Positions 50,843 through 59,874 are shown, numbered from the stretch's first letter. The stretch: DNA of 64,000 nt from Pseudomonas hormoni (GCF_018502625.1 NZ_CP075566.1:3334001-3398000); one strand, 5' to 3'. A program made the numbers and translations. Notes: generated by a model from the sequence alone, not told the origin.

Positions 50843-51934
50843 TTAAAGCTGACCCAGCACCGGCGTGCTCACGCGCACATCGGCGTTCTGCCCGCGGTGA
50901 CGCAGCAGGTGATCCATCAGCACGATGGCCATCATCGCTTCGGCAATCGGCGTGGCGCGGATGCCGACGCATGGGTCATGGCGACCTTTGGTGACGACTT
51001 CCACCGGGTTGCCATGGATGTCGATGGAACGGCCCGGCGTGGTGATGCTGGAGGTCGGCTTCAACGCGAGGTGCGCGACGATCGGTTGACCGGACGAGAT
51101 ACCGCCCAAAATGCCACCCGCGTTGTTGCTGAGGAAACCTTCCGGGGTCATTTCATCGCGGTGCTCGGTGCCGCGCTGGGAAACACTGGCGAAACCGGCG
51201 CCGATTTCCACGCCTTTGACCGCGTTGATGCTCATCAGCGCATGGGCCAGTTCGGCGTCGAGACGGTCGAAGATCGGCTCGCCGAGGCCCGGCATCACGC
51301 CTTCGGCGACAACGGTGATCTTCGCGCCGACCGAATCCTGGTCGCGGCGCAGCTGGTCCATATAGGCTTCCAGCTCCGGCACTTTGTCCGGGTCTGGGCT
51401 GAAGAACGCGTTCTCTTCCACCGAATCCCAGGTCTTGAACGGGATTTCGATCGGGCCGAGCTGGCTCATGTAACCGCGAATGACGATGCCCTGGGTGGCC
51501 AGGTATTTCTTGGCAATCGCGCCGGCCGCCACGCGCATGGCGGTTTCCCGCGCCGAGCTGCGACCACCGCCGCGGTAATCGCGTTCGCCGTACTTGTGGT
51601 GATAGGTATAGTCGGCGTGGGCCGGACGGAACAGATCCTTGATCGCCGAGTAGTCCTTGGACTTCTGGTCGGTGTTGCGGATCAACAAGCCGATCGAGCA
51701 ACCGGTGGTGCGGCCTTCGAAAATTCCGGAGAGGATTTCCACCTCGTCCGCTTCCTGGCGCTGGGTGGTGTGGCGGCTGGTGCCGGGCTTGCGGCGGTCG
51801 AGGTCGCGCTGCAAATCCTCCAGGGAAATCTCCAGCCCCGGCGGGCAGCCGTCGACAATGGCGACCAACGCCGGACCATGGCTTTCGCCTGCGGTGGTGA
51901 CAGTGAACAGCTTGCCGTAGGTATTGCCGGACAT
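50843..51934 (-). CDS. aroC: Chorismate synthase
   Basis: 363 residues, last step of the shikimate pathway, making chorismate from EPSP with reduced FMN. Signatures [20 protein letters not shown] at the start, [17 protein letters not shown] and the C-terminal [17 protein letters not shown] are complete. ATG 51934 is the family start; the longer frame from 52006 has no support. Confidence 0.96.
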   Translation of the reverse strand: MSGNTYGKLFTVTTAGESHGPALVAIVDGCPPGLEISLEDLQRDLDRRKPGTSRHTTQRQEADEVEILSGIFEGRTTGCSIGLLIRNTDQKSKDYSAIKDLFRPAHADYTYHHKYGERDYRGGGRSSARETAMRVAAGAIAKKYLATQGIVIRGYMSQLGPIEIPFKTWDSVEENAFFSPDPDKVPELEAYMDQLRRDQDSVGAKITVVAEGVMPGLGEPIFDRLDAELAHALMSINAVKGVEIGAGFASVSQRGTEHRDEMTPEGFLSNNAGGILGGISSGQPIVAHLALKPTSSITTPGRSIDIHGNPVEVVTKGRHDPCVGIRATPIAEAMMAIVLMDHLLRHRGQNADVRVSTPVLGQL

Positions 51935-52063
51935 GCAGGACGCTCCGTGAAATGAACCTGAATACGTAATGCGCGCCAGTATACGCAGGCTACCCAAGTA
52001 GTTCATCCTCGAACCTTATGGGTGCCCGCGAGTCCAACCGGCACCTTTGTGAATGATGGCGTG

Positions 52064-53017
52064 ATGATGCTGCGAGTTTTAGCCTTGAGCCTTACTTTGT
52101 TTACCGGCTTTGTGCAGGCCACTGTCCTGCAACGGCCGATCACGCTGGATACCGGCACCGGAGAGCTTTTCGGCTCGTTGTTGCTGCCAAAATCAGACAA
52201 ACCCGTGCCGGTTGTCCTGATCATTTCCGGTTCCGGTCCTACGGATCGTGACGGAAACAACCCGGACGGTGGGCGCAACGACAGCCTCAAGCGCCTCGCC
52301 TGGGTGCTGGCCAAGCACAACATCGCCAGCGTGCGTTACGACAAGCGCGGCGTGGCGGCCAGCCTGGCAGCGACCCCGGACGAACGCAATCTGTCGGTGG
52401 AGGCCTATGTGGCCGACGCCGAAGCCTGGGGGCAGAAGCTCAAAACCGATCCGCGTTTCGGCCAACTGATTCTGCTGGGCCACAGCGAAGGCGCGCTGAT
52501 TGCCAGCCTCGCGGCGCCGAGCGTCGATGCCGCGGCGGTGATTTCCATGTCCGGCAGCGCCCGGCCGATCGATCAGGTGTTGCGCCAGCAACTGAGCAAT
52601 CGCCTGCCGCCGCCGCTGATGCTGCGCAGCAATGAACTGCTCGACAGCCTCAAGGCCGGGAAAACCGACGACAACGTGCCGCCGCAGTTGCAGGTGATTT
52701 TCCGCCCGAGTGTGCAGCCGTATCTGATTTCGCTGTTCCGCCAGGACCCGGCGGCGGCGTTTGCCAAACTGAAAATGCCGGCGTTGATCATTCAGGGCAG
52801 CAACGACATTCAGGTCGGTGTCGATGACGCCCGGCTGCTCAAGGCCGCCAAACCCGATGCCGAACTGGCGCTGATCGATGGCATGAACCACGTCATGCGC
52901 ATCGTACCCAACGACGTCAAACGGCAATTGGCCTCTTATAAGGATTCGCAATTGCCATTGGCTGCCGAGCTGGGTGCGCGAATCCTGGGATTTATTGACG
53001 GACTTCGCTCCAGTTGA
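52064..53017 (+). CDS. Secreted alpha/beta hydrolase
   Basis: About 317 residues. Signal peptide to about residue 18 (RVLALSLTLFTGFVQA). Alpha/beta-hydrolase traits: oxyanion region VLIISGSGPTDRDGNN, nucleophile elbow GHSEG, late acid in IQGSNDIQV and catalytic His in DGMNH. The substrate is unknown; related proteins are called dienelactone-hydrolase-like or peptidase-like. Adjacent starts at 52061 (GTG), 52064 and 52067 are possible and no clear binding site decides. Confidence 0.82.
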   Translation: MMLRVLALSLTLFTGFVQATVLQRPITLDTGTGELFGSLLLPKSDKPVPVVLIISGSGPTDRDGNNPDGGRNDSLKRLAWVLAKHNIASVRYDKRGVAASLAATPDERNLSVEAYVADAEAWGQKLKTDPRFGQLILLGHSEGALIASLAAPSVDAAAVISMSGSARPIDQVLRQQLSNRLPPPLMLRSNELLDSLKAGKTDDNVPPQLQVIFRPSVQPYLISLFRQDPAAAFAKLKMPALIIQGSNDIQVGVDDARLLKAAKPDAELALIDGMNHVMRIVPNDVKRQLASYKDSQLPLAAELGARILGFIDGLRSS

Positions 53018-53062
53018 GCGCTTTTGCCCTCCAGTCCTGAAAAAAACGGCCGATAAGCCTTT

Positions 53063-53086
53063 GTCGCCAGCGTTATGACTGGCGAC
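53063..53086 (+). other. Hairpin upstream of the unknown membrane protein gene
   Basis: GTCGCCAG/CTGGCGAC perfect 8-bp stem with an eight-base loop, 29 bases before the ATG at 53116. No T-run follows, so it is an RNA structure or operator and not a clear terminator. Confidence 0.45.
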
Positions 53087-53115
53087 GAGCTGAGCTTGGA
53101 CAGGATCTCGCCGTT

Positions 53116-53907
53116 ATGACTGATACCCCGACTTCACCCGACACCACCGCTGAAAAAGACGCACCGCCAGCGGTCGAGCTGCCGTGGGCGGACGTCCACG
53201 TCGAGCACCACAAGATGCTCCGCCTGGCGCCGTTGCAGACCGATCGCAACACCGGCGGGCGGCCATTGCGCTTTGTCGAATTCGGCTATGCCGAACGCAA
53301 CGACAAGCAACACAGCCTGTTGCGCATGACCATCTCCTTGCCCGGCCAGCGCGTGCGCAAAGAGCAGAATCACCTCGACGTGTGGGTCGATCACGCCACC
53401 AAACGCGTGCATTTCGGGCCAGACAGCGGTTTGCAGATCGAACCGATGAACCGTGGCATCGGGCGCTACATGGCGGCCCAGGGCATTACCTGGGCGAAAA
53501 AGCGCTGGCCCGGCTACACCGTCGACGGCACCGACCTGAACAACAAGGACGCGCTGAACGAAGACACGCGCCTGCGCCGCGATCATTTTCTGAAGGCGCA
53601 CGGTTTTGAGGTGGCGTATGCCGACGCTCAGCATTTGAAGGGCAGCGTCAAAGAGGTGCAGGTCGGCGACCTGTTGGCCGACTGGAATACCGAAAAGCTG
53701 CAACAGGTGGAAATTCTCGAAGCGGCGCAGATGCTCCAGCAGGCTGAACAGAACCTGGCCGAGCAGGAAGTGAAGCTGAAGAAGCACGAGGAAAAGGTCA
53801 GCAAGTACAAGCGTGAAGACGCGGGACTGCGTTTCACCATTACGTGCCTGGTAGCGTTTGCGGTGTTTCAGGCGGGGTTGTTGATCTGGATTGCTACACA
53901 CCGGTAA
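53116..53907 (+). CDS. Unknown protein with GNAT-like part, coiled coil and C-terminal membrane anchor
   Basis: 263 residues. Residues about 20-180 look like a degenerate acetyltransferase fold: IGRYMAAQGITWAKKRWPGY, then a segment ending RLRRDHFLKAHGFEVAYADA that recalls the last GNAT motif. Residues about 193-235 are a highly charged coiled coil (QAEQNLAEQEVKLKKHEEKV). Residues about 242-260 form one membrane helix (TCLVAFAVFQAGLLIWIA) with three residues after it. It thus appears tail-anchored with the body in the cytoplasm. I do not recognise its function. The REP pair after it isolates it from prmB. Confidence 0.8.
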   Translation: MTDTPTSPDTTAEKDAPPAVELPWADVHVEHHKMLRLAPLQTDRNTGGRPLRFVEFGYAERNDKQHSLLRMTISLPGQRVRKEQNHLDVWVDHATKRVHFGPDSGLQIEPMNRGIGRYMAAQGITWAKKRWPGYTVDGTDLNNKDALNEDTRLRRDHFLKAHGFEVAYADAQHLKGSVKEVQVGDLLADWNTEKLQQVEILEAAQMLQQAEQNLAEQEVKLKKHEEKVSKYKREDAGLRFTITCLVAFAVFQAGLLIWIATHR

Positions 53908-53921
53908 TCAGTGTCGAACCC

Positions 53922-54059
53922 AATTGTGGCGAGGGAGCTTGCTCCCGCTGGGCTGCGAAGCAGCCCTCAAACCTGAAACCACATTCCTGCAGTTAAACCG
54001 CGGTCGCCTGTTTTGCGACCGCTTCGCGCTCGAGCGGGAGCAAGCTCCCTCACCACAAT
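53922..54059. repeat. REP-type inverted pair between unknown gene and prmB
   Basis: ATTGTGGCGAGGGAGCTTGC and its complement GAGCAAGCTCCCTCACCACA; same branch as the arms in the 288-bp unit. Convergent gap. Confidence 0.82.
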
Positions 54060-54067
54060 GATCGGGG

Positions 54068-54976
54068 TCAGACGCGGGACGCGAACAACGCCTGATGCTC
54101 GCGGCACTGCTGCGCCGTCAACATGAACACGCCATGGCCGCCGCGCTCGAAATCGAGCCAGGCGAAGTCGACTTCCGGGTACAACGCGTCAACGTGAACC
54201 TGGCTGTTGCCCACTTCGACAATCAGCAAGCCCTTCTCGGTCAGATGATCCGCCGCTTCGGCGAGCATGCGGCGCACCAGGTTCAAACCATCATCGCCAC
54301 AGGCCAGGCCCAACTCGGGCTCGTGCTGGTATTCCTGCGGCATGTCGGCGAAATCTTCGGCATCGACGTAAGGCGGGTTCGACACGATCAGGTCGAAACG
54401 CTGCCCCGGCAAACCGTCGAAACCATCGCCCTGAACCGTGTACACACGCTCATCGGCGCCATGACGCTCAATGTTCTTGTTGGCCACCTCCAGCGCTTCG
54501 AACGACAGGTCGGCCAGCACCACTTCGGCGTTCTGGAACTCATAGGCACAAGCGATACCAATGCAACCGGAGCCGGTGCACAGGTCGAGAATCCGCGCAG
54601 GTTCGGCGCCGAGCCACGGCTCGAAACGCTTTTCGATCAGCTCGCCAATCGGTGAACGCGGGATCAACACACGCTCGTCGACAATGAACGACATGCCGCA
54701 GAACCAGGCCTCGCCCAGCAGGTAAGCGGTCGGGATGCGTTCTTCGATACGGCGCTTGAGCATGCGCTGCAGTTTGACTACCTCGCCCTCTTCGAGGTTG
54801 CAGTCGAGGTAACTGTCAGCAATTTCCCACGGCAGGTGCAACGCGCCCAACACCAGTTGACGGGCTTCGTCCCAGGCGTTGTCGGTCCCATGGCCGAAAA
54901 ACAGATCCTCCCCATGGAAGTGGCTGACGGCCCAACGGATATGGTCGCGCAGGGTACGAAGGCGGGAAGTGATCAC
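54068..54976 (-). CDS. prmB: Ribosomal protein L3 N5-glutamine methyltransferase
   Basis: 302 residues, SAM-dependent methyltransferase acting on a Gln of L3 during large-subunit assembly. SAM site [10 protein letters not shown] at 131-140 and catalytic NPPY at 200-203. The N-terminal helical part and the length fit PrmB and not the release-factor enzyme PrmC. Divergent from the hydrolase-like gene at 55216 across a 239-base gap. Confidence 0.93.
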   Translation of the reverse strand: MITSRLRTLRDHIRWAVSHFHGEDLFFGHGTDNAWDEARQLVLGALHLPWEIADSYLDCNLEEGEVVKLQRMLKRRIEERIPTAYLLGEAWFCGMSFIVDERVLIPRSPIGELIEKRFEPWLGAEPARILDLCTGSGCIGIACAYEFQNAEVVLADLSFEALEVANKNIERHGADERVYTVQGDGFDGLPGQRFDLIVSNPPYVDAEDFADMPQEYQHEPELGLACGDDGLNLVRRMLAEAADHLTEKGLLIVEVGNSQVHVDALYPEVDFAWLDFERGGHGVFMLTAQQCREHQALFASRV

Positions 54977-55215
54977 GGGGGCAAACTCCAGAAAAAACGA
55001 CTGGCGATTCTACCAGCCAAAACGCGTTACGACGACGCAGGAAAAACACCGGCCCAGATGTATGACACTTCCATTTTTTGCGCTGGCTATTGAACAAAAC
55101 GAGTATCTTGACAACGCTGCGGGCCAGCAACGACGGCCCCTGCGATGGTAGCGATTCACAGAAGCGCTCAGCCAGAGGACAATGTCGCAAAAGCCCCACC
55201 CGAAGGAGCCCCAGA

Positions 55216-55806
55216 ATGTCCGTTCCAAAAACGATGTTTCAACTCAGCGGCCGCGGTTATGCAGCAGCCAATCTGAGCCATGCGACCCTTGTCATCATCG
55301 ATGCCCAGAAAGAATACCTCAGCGGCCCCCTGGCGCTGGTCGGCATGGATGCTGCCGTCGCGAACATCAAGCAACTGGTGAGCGCTGCCCGCGCAGCCGG
55401 TCGGCCCATCGTGCATGTGCGCCACCTCGGTACCGTCGGCGGGTTGTTCGACCCGCAAGGCGAACGCGGTGAGTTCATCCCGGGCCTGGAACCACAGGCA
55501 GACGAAACCATCATCGGCAAACTGCTGCCGAGTGCGTTTCACGGCACCGAACTGCTGGAGCGCCTGCAGAATCTTGGTTCACTGGACCTGATCGTGTGCG
55601 GTTTCATGAGCCATTCCAGCGTCAGCACCACTGTGCGCGCCGCGAAAAACCTGGGTTTTCGTTGCACCTTGGTTGAAGACGCTTGCGCAACCCGCGATTT
55701 GCCTTACAAGGGCGGTGTGCTGAGCGCAGACCACGTTCAACAGACCGAAATGGCGATCATGGCGGACAACTTCGCCACCCTCGCCCTGACCCACGATCTG
55801 ATCTGA
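55216..55806 (+). CDS. Isochorismatase-like hydrolase with serine at the nucleophile position
   Basis: 196 residues. The fold is clear: VIIDAQKEY with Asp29, Lys102 in GKLLPSAF, and the cis-peptide region CGFMSHSSVSTTVRAA. Cysteine hydrolases of this shape have Cys where Ser135 stands here (compare HMCVS in relatives). Isochorismatases proper also lack the Cys, so an activity without a thiol intermediate is possible, but the substrate is unknown. ATG 55216 has GAAGGAG upstream; the longer open frame from 55078 has no support. Confidence 0.85.
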   Translation: MSVPKTMFQLSGRGYAAANLSHATLVIIDAQKEYLSGPLALVGMDAAVANIKQLVSAARAAGRPIVHVRHLGTVGGLFDPQGERGEFIPGLEPQADETIIGKLLPSAFHGTELLERLQNLGSLDLIVCGFMSHSSVSTTVRAAKNLGFRCTLVEDACATRDLPYKGGVLSADHVQQTEMAIMADNFATLALTHDLI

Positions 55807-55815
55807 ATGACGCTT

Positions 55816-55842
55816 GATGAGCGGTTCATGCCGCCGCTCATC
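55816..55842 (+). other. Hairpin after the isochorismatase-like gene
   Basis: GATGAGCGG/CCGCTCATC perfect 9-bp stem, nine-base loop, ten bases after the stop. No T-run follows; a weak terminator or 3' end stabiliser is likely. Confidence 0.5.
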
Positions 55843-55937
55843 CGCAAAAGCCTCTCATTAGCTGTAAATGTCATAGCCTCAGGAACATCCCGGTCAACTC
55901 CCGGTCGAAGGGCCGATACCCATTGAGGAAGGTCGGA

Positions 55938-56258
55938 ATGAAGTTATCCGATGGTTTTGACGCACGCCGCTTGCGGCCCAAAGGCCAAAGCAACTGGCGT
56001 TTTCGATTCGGCGCAGCGTTCGCTGCTCTGCTGGCAACCTGCGGTGTGTTGCTGGCCATGGCCGGCGCCGCCAGCCTGCTGGGACGCCCGCCGGCACTCG
56101 GCGAGCTGAACGCCAGCCCGCTGGGCTCGGCCATCATTCTGGCGGTCGGCCTGTTTCTGCTCTACCTGGGCGTTTGGCTGTGGCGTCGCTGCCGTCGCCG
56201 TGCTCGCCAGTCGCGAGAGCTGAACATGTCCCCGCATCTGATGAAAAAACACGACTGA
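55938..56258 (+). CDS. Small membrane protein of unknown function
   Basis: 106 residues with two membrane helices (about 27-47, FGAAFAALLATCGVLLAMAG, and about 63-82, SAIILAVGLFLLYLGVWLWR), followed by the basic run RRCRRRARQSR that should stay in the cytoplasm. ATG 55938 is chosen since GAGGAAGG (55925-55932) lies just ahead; a TTG at 55923 would precede this site. Unrecognised; no domain that I can name. The next gene, 88 bases on, is the Smr protein. Confidence 0.72.
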   Translation: MKLSDGFDARRLRPKGQSNWRFRFGAAFAALLATCGVLLAMAGAASLLGRPPALGELNASPLGSAIILAVGLFLLYLGVWLWRRCRRRARQSRELNMSPHLMKKHD

Positions 56259-56345
56259 ATTGACGGCCTGGCGTTTTAGCAGGCCCCAATTGTTATCGAT
56301 CGTGTCTCGACTTGGGTAAACTGGCCGCCCTTCGCGGAGGCTGAC

Positions 56346-56903
56346 ATGCAAGACGACGATTTTTCCCTGTTCAAAAGCGCGATCCAAGGCGTCAAGCCGA
56401 TCAAGCACGACCGCGCCGAAACCGGCAAACCCAAGGCTGACCGCGCGCAGATCGCCAAGCTGCGTCAAGCTGCCACCGTGCGCACCGATGCCACCACCGT
56501 TGACGGTCTGTCCGATCAGTTCGTGATCGACGTCGGCCCGGAAGACGAGCTGATGTGGGCGCGCGACGGCGTGCAGGAAAGCCAGATGCGCAAGCTCAAG
56601 ATCGGCCAGATCCCGTTCGAAGGCAGCCTCGACCTGCACGGCATGAGCGTGGAGAAGGCCCGGGAAACCCTCTGGGCCTTCCTGGCCGAAGCGACCAAAT
56701 TCGAAATCCGCTGCGTGCGCGTCACCCACGGCAAAGCCGTGCGCCTGGACGGCAAGCGGCCAATGATCAAAAGCCACGTCAACACCTGGCTGCGCCAGCA
56801 CTCACAGGTGCTTGGCTTCACTTCGTGCCAGGCCAAACATGGCGGCGCCGGTGCGGTGTATGTGATGCTCAAACGCACCATGATGGAAGGTCGCGACGAG
56901 TAA
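56346..56903 (+). CDS. Smr-domain protein
   Basis: 185 residues. The Smr domain covers about 92-176 with the motifs LDLHGM (95-100), THGK (127-130) and KHGGAGAVYVML (164-175). Stand-alone Smr proteins act as DNA or RNA endonucleases; this one's target is unknown. The N-terminal 80 residues are charged and probably flexible. RBS GGAGG lies seven bases before the ATG. Confidence 0.9.
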   Translation: MQDDDFSLFKSAIQGVKPIKHDRAETGKPKADRAQIAKLRQAATVRTDATTVDGLSDQFVIDVGPEDELMWARDGVQESQMRKLKIGQIPFEGSLDLHGMSVEKARETLWAFLAEATKFEIRCVRVTHGKAVRLDGKRPMIKSHVNTWLRQHSQVLGFTSCQAKHGGAGAVYVMLKRTMMEGRDE

Positions 56904-56980
56904 AGCTGTTGCGTCAAGCTTGCAGCGCCGTGTTTGCCACCGTACCCTTGCCCTTTGCGTAAAATCCCACAGGTAGTTTC

Positions 56981-57526
56981 ATGTCCCTGGAACAGAATTA
57001 CACCGCGATTCTCGGCCAACTGGGCGAGGACGTCTCCCGCGAGGGCCTGCTCGACACGCCAAAGCGTGCCGCCAAAGCCATGCAGTACCTCTGCCGCGGT
57101 TATGAACAGACACTTGAAGAAGTCACCAACGGTGCCTTGTTCAGCTCTGACAACAGCGAAATGGTGCTGGTGAAAGACATCGAGCTGTACTCGTTGTGCG
57201 AACACCACCTGCTGCCGTTCATCGGCAAGGCCCACGTCGCCTACATCCCGAGCGGCAAGGTGCTGGGGCTGTCGAAAGTCGCGCGGATCGTCGATATGTA
57301 CGCCCGCCGCCTGCAGATCCAGGAAAACCTCAGCCGCCAGATCGCCGATGCGGTCCAGCAAGTCACCGGCGCCCTGGGCGTTGCGGTGGTGATCGAGGCC
57401 AAGCACATGTGCATGATGATGCGCGGTGTGGAAAAGCAGAATTCGTCGATGATCACCTCGGTGATGCTGGGTGAGTTCCGCGAAAACGCCGCCACTCGCA
57501 GCGAATTCCTCAGCCTGATCAAATAA
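56981..57526 (+). CDS. folE: GTP cyclohydrolase I, type IA
   Basis: 181 residues, converts GTP to dihydroneopterin triphosphate, first step to folate and pterins. Zinc ligands Cys73 and His76 ([10 protein letters not shown]) with a later Cys in [10 protein letters not shown]; the catalytic segment [20 protein letters not shown] is complete. This is the zinc-using form. A terminator follows at once. Confidence 0.95.
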   Translation: MSLEQNYTAILGQLGEDVSREGLLDTPKRAAKAMQYLCRGYEQTLEEVTNGALFSSDNSEMVLVKDIELYSLCEHHLLPFIGKAHVAYIPSGKVLGLSKVARIVDMYARRLQIQENLSRQIADAVQQVTGALGVAVVIEAKHMCMMMRGVEKQNSSMITSVMLGEFRENAATRSEFLSLIK

Positions 57527-57540
57527 TTTGCAACACGAAG

Positions 57541-57569
57541 AAAACCGGCATTCATCGCCGGTTTTTTTT
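57541..57569 (+). terminator. Terminator of folE
   Basis: AAAACCGGC/GCCGGTTTT stem with a seven-base loop, T-run of eight, 15 bases after the stop. Confidence 0.92.
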
Positions 57570-57626
57570 CGCCTGTGAAAAATCAGGTAAGCTGCGCGCC
57601 TTCTTTCGCCCCGTGAGGCTTGTACC

Positions 57627-57998
57627 GTGTTCGTTAAAGCGCTTCGTGTCGGCCTTGGCCAACTGATCATCTTCATCGACTTCATCACCCGCCCGGGCAA
57701 GAAGCAGCGCCCCTCCGCTGCTCAGGCTCAGGTCGAAACGGCCGCCAAAGGCCTGACCCTGTATCAGTTCCACGCCTGCCCGTTCTGCGTGAAAACCCGC
57801 CGCACCTTGCGCCGCTTGAACGTGCCGGTGGCGCTGCGTGATGCGAAGAATAACGAGCAGGATCGCCAGACGCTGCTGGAACAGGGTGGCAAGATCAAGG
57901 TGCCTTGCCTGCGTATTGAAGAGAATGGCCAGACCACGTGGATGTATGAGTCCAAGGTGATTATTGATTATCTGGATAAGCGTTTCGCGGCGGCCTGA
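57627..57998 (+). CDS. Membrane-anchored glutaredoxin-like protein
   Basis: 123 residues. An N-terminal hydrophobic stretch (about 5-20, ALRVGLGQLIIFIDF) suggests membrane attachment, then a glutaredoxin fold with redox motif CPFC at 51-54 and the KVPCLRI cis-Pro loop further on. The motif differs from the usual CPYC only by Phe. Start is GTG 57627, with GTGAGG upstream. Role in thiol exchange is inferred from the fold. Confidence 0.87.
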   Translation: MFVKALRVGLGQLIIFIDFITRPGKKQRPSAAQAQVETAAKGLTLYQFHACPFCVKTRRTLRRLNVPVALRDAKNNEQDRQTLLEQGGKIKVPCLRIEENGQTTWMYESKVIIDYLDKRFAAA

Positions 57999-58023
57999 GG
58001 TTGTTGTGGTGTAATTGATGGCC

Positions 58024-58092
58024 TCTTCGCGGGCAAGCCTCGCTCCTACAGGAGAACGCGGATTCCTGTAGGAGCGAGGCTTGCCCGCGAAT
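58024..58092. repeat. REP-type inverted pair after the glutaredoxin gene
   Basis: TTCGCGGGCAAGCCTCGCTC and complement with a short spacer; same family as at 777. Confidence 0.83.
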
Positions 58093-58124
58093 GCGTCCGC
58101 CCTAACACCACAAAATCCAGACAA

Positions 58125-58154
58125 AAATAAACCGGCCCAATGGCCGGTTTATTT
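58125..58154. terminator. Bidirectional terminator, aminotransferase gene
   Basis: AAATAAACCGGCC/GGCCGGTTTATTT perfect 13-bp stem with four-base loop, between convergent genes. A- and T-rich on both sides. Confidence 0.85.
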
Positions 58155-58169
58155 GTTTCTGCCCTCCCC

Positions 58170-59336
58170 TCAGGCCGCTTTCGCAGCCTGCGCCTGACGC
58201 ACCACCGCCGCCAATCGCTTCAACCCTTCATCCAGCCGCACCGGATCGATATGGCTGAAGTTCAGGCGTAGATGCCCCGGATGTTTGTCCGGCTCAGGGA
58301 AAAACGGCTCACCCGGCATGAACGCAACATCCGCCGCCAACGCCGCTTTGAGCAACGTCCGCGTATCCAGCGGTTGCTTCAACGTCAGCCAGAAAAACAG
58401 CCCACCCTGCGGCACGTTCCAATCGGCCAAATCAGAAAAATGGGTTTCCAGCGCCGACTGAAATGCGTCCCGCCGAACGCGGTAGAAGTCCCGCAATTCA
58501 CTCAGGTGATGCTGAAATTTCTCTGTGCCGATCCATTGCAGCGCCTGCCACTGGCCGACCCGATTGGTGTGCAGGTCAGCCGATTGCTTGAGCTTCAGCA
58601 AGTGCGGAAACAGGTCCGGGCTGGCAATCAGGTAACCGACGCGCAACCCCGGCAACAAGGTTTTCGACACGGTGCCGGTGTAGATCCAGCTGGCCTTTTT
58701 CAAACGACTGACAATCGGCGTGGCGCAGCCTCCGTCGAAAGTCAGCTCGCGGTAAGGCTCGTCTTCGATCAGGGTGACGCCGAACTCATCCAGCAAGGCG
58801 GCCACAGCGTCGCGCTTGGCTTCGCTGTAGCGCACGGCCGACGGGTTCTGGAAGGTCGGGATCAGGTAGATGAACCCCGGGCGGTGTTTTTCCAGGCGTA
58901 CACGCAGTTGCGTCAGGTTCGGACCATCAGCCTCCAGCGGGACGGTGATGCAGTCGGCGCCGAATAGCTGAAAGATCTGCAATGCCGCGAGATAAGTCGG
59001 CGCTTCAAGCAGGATCTCGGTGCCTTTGTCGATGTAGAGCTTCGCTGCCAGATCGAGGGTTTGCTGGGAACCGCTGACCACCAGCACCTGGCTCGCCTCA
59101 CACGGCACACCCAGTGCTCGTGCCTCCGCCGCCAGCGCTTCACGCAGCGCTGGCTCGCCTTCGCTCATGCCGTATTGGCCCATGGACAGCGGCATGTCGG
59201 CCCACTCGACCTTCGGCAGCATGGCTTCGGCCGGCAGGCCGCCTGCGAACGACATCACTTCCGGCCGTTGGGCCGCCGCAAGGATTTCACGGATCAGAGA
59301 ACTTTTAAGGCGCGAGACACGTTCGGAAAAAGCCAT
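58170..59336 (-). CDS. PLP-dependent aminotransferase, class I/II
   Basis: 388 residues, fold-type I enzyme. The PLP-binding Lys225 lies in TGTVSKTLLPGLRVGYL; SGSQQTLDLAAKLYID (about 89-104) and EDEPYRELTF (191-200) are family segments. The form resembles 2-aminoadipate or broad amino-acid transaminases; substrate cannot be set from sequence. ATG 59336 (MAFSERVSRLKSSLIREIL) gives a typical start; a longer TTG start at 59375 would run through a regulator palindrome. It is divergent from a MarR gene that probably controls it. Confidence 0.88.
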   Translation of the reverse strand: MAFSERVSRLKSSLIREILAAAQRPEVMSFAGGLPAEAMLPKVEWADMPLSMGQYGMSEGEPALREALAAEARALGVPCEASQVLVVSGSQQTLDLAAKLYIDKGTEILLEAPTYLAALQIFQLFGADCITVPLEADGPNLTQLRVRLEKHRPGFIYLIPTFQNPSAVRYSEAKRDAVAALLDEFGVTLIEDEPYRELTFDGGCATPIVSRLKKASWIYTGTVSKTLLPGLRVGYLIASPDLFPHLLKLKQSADLHTNRVGQWQALQWIGTEKFQHHLSELRDFYRVRRDAFQSALETHFSDLADWNVPQGGLFFWLTLKQPLDTRTLLKAALAADVAFMPGEPFFPEPDKHPGHLRLNFSHIDPVRLDEGLKRLAAVVRQAQAAKAA

Positions 59337-59370
59337 GGGGGTCACCGGTAGCGAGGCCTGAGGAAAATGA

Positions 59371-59427
59371 GTCAAACTGGTTGACCGAAATTACGACAAC
59401 CCGAACGGATACGTCAATATGCTTGAC
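59371..59427. promoter_or_regulatory. Two GTCAA-N5-TTGAC operators, divergent MarR region
   Basis: GTCAA-ACTGG-TTGAC at 59371-59385 and GTCAA-TATGC-TTGAC at 59413-59427. Centres are 42 bp apart, four helical turns. The second includes the MarR start codon at 59419. Two identical inverted repeats in an 82-base gap are unlikely to be chance; MarR binding is inferred from position. Confidence 0.75.
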
Positions 59428-59874
59428 CTTAAAAATCCCGCCTCCCAACAGCAGGCCATGGAAGCGTTTTTCTTCGGCTATCAGGCGTTCACTGCCAAGG
59501 CCGACGAAATGCTCGAGCGTCGCGGCTTGAGCCGGATGCATCAACGCATCGTGTTTTTCATTGCCCGTTACCCGAACCTGAGCGTCAAGGAATTGCTGGC
59601 GTTGCTGGGTGTGAGCAAGCAGGCGTTGAACATTCCACTGCGCCAGTTGGTGGAAATGCATTTGGTGAACAGCGTCGCCTCGGAGGCGGACAAGCGCAAG
59701 CGCTTGCTGGAACTGACCGTGGACGGCGCACGGTTCGAACAGTCGTTGCGGCGTGAGCAGGTGAAATTGCTGGAGCGGGTGTTTGCCGAGGCTGGGGAGG
59801 TGGCGGTGAATGGGTGGTTGGCGGTGAATCTCGCGTTAGGGGAAGTAACAAGAATTGACCGGGACGACGCCTGA
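59419..59874 (+). CDS. MarR-family regulator
   Basis: 151 residues, winged-helix protein: recognition part NLSVKELLALLGVSKQALNI with wing SEADKRKRLLELTVDG. Divergent from the aminotransferase gene, its probable target. The ATG at 59419 starts MLDLKNPAS and is itself covered by the second operator, so bound repressor would also block translation start or early transcription of its own gene. No strong binding site is visible upstream. Confidence 0.87.
   Translation: MLDLKNPASQQQAMEAFFFGYQAFTAKADEMLERRGLSRMHQRIVFFIARYPNLSVKELLALLGVSKQALNIPLRQLVEMHLVNSVASEADKRKRLLELTVDGARFEQSLRREQVKLLERVFAEAGEVAVNGWLAVNLALGEVTRIDRDDA

Noticed and set aside
59337..59375. TTG start at 59375 for the aminotransferase
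   Set aside because: It would begin inside the first GTCAA-N5-TTGAC site, and the extra residues do not look like the family; ATG 59336 gives the usual start.
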